Of a stretch of 6,207 nt of DNA, positions 4,283 to 6,207 are shown piece by piece. The stretch's first letter is position 1, and the number at the start of each line of letters is the position of its first letter. The notes beneath the pieces are model-generated. The model saw only the letters and a program-made list of their open reading frames with translations. It was not told the origin of the DNA and did no database searches. Location: the NCBI GenBank assembly GCA_009777685.1, contig WRLJ01000104.1, forward strand, positions 1-6,207, in the 5' to 3' direction. The position numbers and the translations under genes are program-made. Origin of the DNA: Oscillospiraceae bacterium (GTDB taxonomy: Bacteria; Bacillota; Clostridia; Oscillospirales; UBA929).

Positions 4283-4759
4283 TTGACAACGGAGGAATTC
4301 TCTGAGCGGATTGTCGGGATGATGCAAACGCTATACCGCGTCAGCTACGCACAGCTAGCGCAAGACTGCGATCGGGACGACGCGGTTCAGGAGTGCTTGT
4401 ACAAAGCGTGGAAAAAGCGGCACCAGCTCAAAGACGAACGATTTATGCAAACCTGGGTGATTCGCATTTTGATTCACGAATGCCGGAACATCCAGAAAAA
4501 GGGAAGATTGTGGCTTCCGCTTGACGCATTGCCGGAACGCGCGGCGCCTCCGGACGCAAATCACGAATTGCACGACGCGCTGTTTGCGATGGACGAAACG
4601 CTCCGGCTTCCCATCGTCCTGCATTACATGGAGGGCTATTCGACCCAGGAGGTTGCGCAGATCCTGCGCTTGCCTCATGGCACCGTCAAATCGCGTATGG
4701 CCCGCGCGCGAAGTGAGCTGAAAAAAACAATGAATGGGGAGGTCAAGGTGCTATGCTAG
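4283..4759 (+). CDS. ECF-type RNA polymerase sigma factor
   Basis: This 158-residue protein has the two-domain ECF layout. Region 2 spans about 8-72, with DAVQECLYKAWKK (33-45) and WVIRILIHECRN (58-69), which bind core polymerase and melt the -10. Region 4 spans about 96-148 and ends in the helix-turn-helix STQEVAQILRLPHGTVKSR (120-138), which reads the -35. Length is normal for the family. The start is TTG 4283: AAGGGAGG (4267-4274) lies 8 bases upstream, and the resulting N-terminus MTTEEFSERIVGMMQTLYRV resembles clostridial relatives. TTG may keep expression low. It overlaps the downstream membrane protein by seven bases, indicating coupled translation of a sigma/anti-sigma pair. The predicted ECF promoter upstream implies positive autoregulation. 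The signal and regulon are unknown; SigV- or SigW-like envelope stress is a guess. Confidence 0.92.
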   Translation: MTTEEFSERIVGMMQTLYRVSYAQLAQDCDRDDAVQECLYKAWKKRHQLKDERFMQTWVIRILIHECRNIQKKGRLWLPLDALPERAAPPDANHELHDALFAMDETLRLPIVLHYMEGYSTQEVAQILRLPHGTVKSRMARARSELKKTMNGEVKVLC

Positions 4760-5928
4760 GCACATATAATTTGAAACGCGCGTTCGGAGAGGCTGATAAA
4801 AGCTTCAAAAACAACGTATACCACACTCTAACGGAACTGAAAAAACTGGAGGGGAGAAAACCCATGAAACGAAAAAGTTTGCTGCTGCTGGCGACCGTTT
4901 CTATACTGTGTCTGCTGACAACCGGAACCGCCTTGGCGGTTGTGAGCTTCACGGTGTATGAAAACCCCGCGGCAATGCTCCGCGCTTTCTTCGGGGAGAA
5001 CGGTGGGACGCACAGCGACGGTGTGGTGGAATACAGCGTCGACGGCCAGTTAGCGGTCAGCCTGCCCGGATGGAACAGAGTGCCTGTGGACGAAACGCTG
5101 GCGGAGGCGCTGATAACCCCGTACATCTCTGCGGAGACCGGCTCCGTTTCGTGGGGCGGATATACCTTGACCGTGGAAGCCAATCTCTATGACCCCCTTA
5201 CGGAAAGCGGGCTGCTGTACTACACGGTTGAAAACCCGGAGGGGGTCGGCGGGTACGGCGTGGAAGCAAACGGAATGTTCGGCTGGTATGCCGAGGCGGG
5301 CCAGATAAGAGTATATTCAGATCAAGCAGGCGAGACGTATATGGACGCGGCGATGTCCACCGGCACCAAGGTTTACCTCTGTGAATACTACATCCGTGCG
5401 GATATCCCGGATGCCATGCCGGTATTGAACCTTTTCCTTTGTGAACAAGCGGCGGATCCCGAATCGGCATACACGGGGGCAGGACAGGGGGTTAAGTCTG
5501 AAATCAGAGGGACGCTCTCAGTAGGGATGGAGAATGGCGGTGCGATCCCGACCCTCAGCCTCCGCGGCGGCCATGTCCGCGTTTCCCCCATCAGCATTCG
5601 CATCCATGAGGCGGAGCTTGGATTTGACACGGCAAGCTATATTCATAGAATCGTGCTGCGCTACGAGGACGGGTCAGAGTATATCCTCTTGGACAGCCAT
5701 GCCTTTATCGACAACCGAATGTATGCGCTCGGGCAATACGGCCAATCCGCGCAAAGCGGGAGTATTTCTGAAAGCACACGGGCGGGCCAGGGGGACCTCC
5801 CCGGACCGCAGGGTATGGACGCCAACGCGCTGCTCGGCTACCGCACCACCCATATATTCAATAGAATCGTAGACATAAACAGACTGTCGGAAATTGTTTT
5901 GGACGAGATGGTGATTGCTCTGGATTAA
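4753..5928 (+). CDS. Putative membrane-anchored anti-sigma factor
   Basis: This 391-residue protein has a short cytoplasmic N-terminus (1-38; LKRAFGEADKSFKNNVYHTL), one hydrophobic segment (about 41-64, LLLLATVSILCLLTTGTALA) and a large extracytoplasmic part rich in beta strands. The topology and position after an ECF sigma gene indicate an anti-sigma factor whose first 38 residues grip the sigma factor. There is no zinc anti-sigma HxxxCxxC motif; the cysteines are Cys53, Cys210 and Cys230. The tail FNRIVDINRLSEIVLDEMVI (369-388) recalls the C-terminus of DUF4179-type clostridial anti-sigma proteins, a tentative match. ATG 4753 overlaps the sigma gene and has GGGGAGG (4736-4742) ten bases upstream. 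A second in-frame ATG (4864, Met38) has a stronger site and would yield a form lacking the sigma-binding segment. The outer domain probably senses an envelope ligand or damage. Confidence 0.8.
   Translation: MLGTYNLKRAFGEADKSFKNNVYHTLTELKKLEGRKPMKRKSLLLLATVSILCLLTTGTALAVVSFTVYENPAAMLRAFFGENGGTHSDGVVEYSVDGQLAVSLPGWNRVPVDETLAEALITPYISAETGSVSWGGYTLTVEANLYDPLTESGLLYYTVENPEGVGGYGVEANGMFGWYAEAGQIRVYSDQAGETYMDAAMSTGTKVYLCEYYIRADIPDAMPVLNLFLCEQAADPESAYTGAGQGVKSEIRGTLSVGMENGGAIPTLSLRGGHVRVSPISIRIHEAELGFDTASYIHRIVLRYEDGSEYILLDSHAFIDNRMYALGQYGQSAQSGSISESTRAGQGDLPGPQGMDANALLGYRTTHIFNRIVDINRLSEIVLDEMVIALD
4848..4866 (+). promoter_or_regulatory. Internal ribosome binding site and alternative start
   Basis: GGAGGGGAG (4848-4856) lies 7 bases before the in-frame ATG at 4864. 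A product starting here would begin MKRKSLLLLATVS and look like an ordinary signal-peptide protein ending in TALA, without the cytoplasmic anti-sigma segment. It could equally be a coincidence of Glu-Gly-Arg codons. Confidence 0.4.
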
Positions 5929-5943
5929 GTCAGCGACCCAATG

Positions 5944-5989
5944 ACGCGCCCTGAGCCGGGGAATCCATCCTCGGCTCAGGGTGCGTTTT
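5944..5989 (+). terminator. Intrinsic terminator of the sigma/anti-sigma operon
   Basis: Bases 5945-5958 pair with 5972-5985 in a 14-bp stem with one G-T wobble (the core is CCCTGAGCCG and CGGCTCAGGG). Partial pairing of GGA/TCC inside the loop is possible, and TTTT (5986-5989) follows. The stem starts 16 bases after the anti-sigma stop codon. It is the only convincing rho-independent terminator in the window. Confidence 0.9.
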
Positions 5990-6058
5990 GATCCCAAGCG
6001 CTGTTTCACGCGGCAGTCCTGAGGAAGGGTAAGAGCATGTGCTTTTGCTCTGATCCCG

Positions 6059-6207
6059 TCCGCGTTTGCCCCGCCGCACACGCCGTAGGGGACGCAGACC
6101 TCGGCGTCCCGCAGGGTTATCTGCAAACTTCGGGGGAAGGGTTTTCACCGTTTGCCCGTGCGGCTGTTGGTTTGGGTGGTGTTCAGGCATTTTCGGGGGG
6201 GGGGTCC
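6059..6207 (-). repeat. Right copy of the inverted repeat flanking the sigma operon (cut by window end)
   Basis: This is the reverse complement of 4031-4178, including GTTCAGGCAT (6181-6190), the CGTTTGCCCGTGCGGCTG core and palindrome P11. The similarity continues to the last base, so the true end lies outside the window. A run of ten G (6195-6204) replaces the more mixed sequence of the left copy. Confidence 0.75.
6085..6110 (+). repeat. GTAG-flanked palindrome P11 (REP-like)
   Basis: GTAG (6085-6088) directly precedes GGGACGC (6089-6095), which pairs with GCGTCCC (6104-6110). It is the inverted counterpart of P10 inside the right repeat copy. Confidence 0.68.

Overview
The window looks like chromosomal DNA from a GC-rich Firmicute, most likely a gut-type Clostridia (Oscillospirales-like) organism. 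This is inferred from AAGGGAGG-type ribosome binding sites, sigma-A promoters with an extended -10, a Bacillus-type ECF promoter, protein flavour and dense intergenic palindromes. I cannot place the species. All five genes I accept lie on the + strand.

Layout: 1-400 is non-coding and holds fragments of two repeat families. 401-2553 is a promoter plus a complete cytoplasmic glycoside hydrolase family 3 enzyme of the beta-xylosidase/beta-glucosidase type. 2593-3283 is a promoter plus a two-gene toxin-antitoxin operon: a short VapB-like antitoxin overlapping a VapC PIN-domain toxin by four bases. 3284-4216 is about 0.9 kb without a credible gene, packed with hairpins and GTAG-flanked palindromes. 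4217-5989 is a self-contained regulatory operon: a predicted ECF promoter, a TTG-start ECF sigma factor, an overlapping membrane-anchored putative anti-sigma factor and a strong intrinsic terminator. 5990-6207 returns to repeat sequence and ends in a run of ten G.

How the genes relate: the hydrolase appears monocistronic and would degrade imported oligosaccharides. The VapBC pair has its own promoter and is autonomous. The sigma/anti-sigma pair is a classical envelope-signal switch: the membrane protein probably holds the sigma factor until a signal arrives, and the sigma factor probably activates its own promoter. I see no functional link between the three loci.

The most unusual content is in the repeats. 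Eleven palindromes each directly abut a GTAG tetranucleotide (CTAC when read from the other strand), the hallmark of REP elements mobilised by RAYT transposases. Their stems differ in sequence but remain self-complementary. In addition, about 148 bp of repeat is present in inverted orientation on both sides of the sigma/anti-sigma operon, enclosing it.
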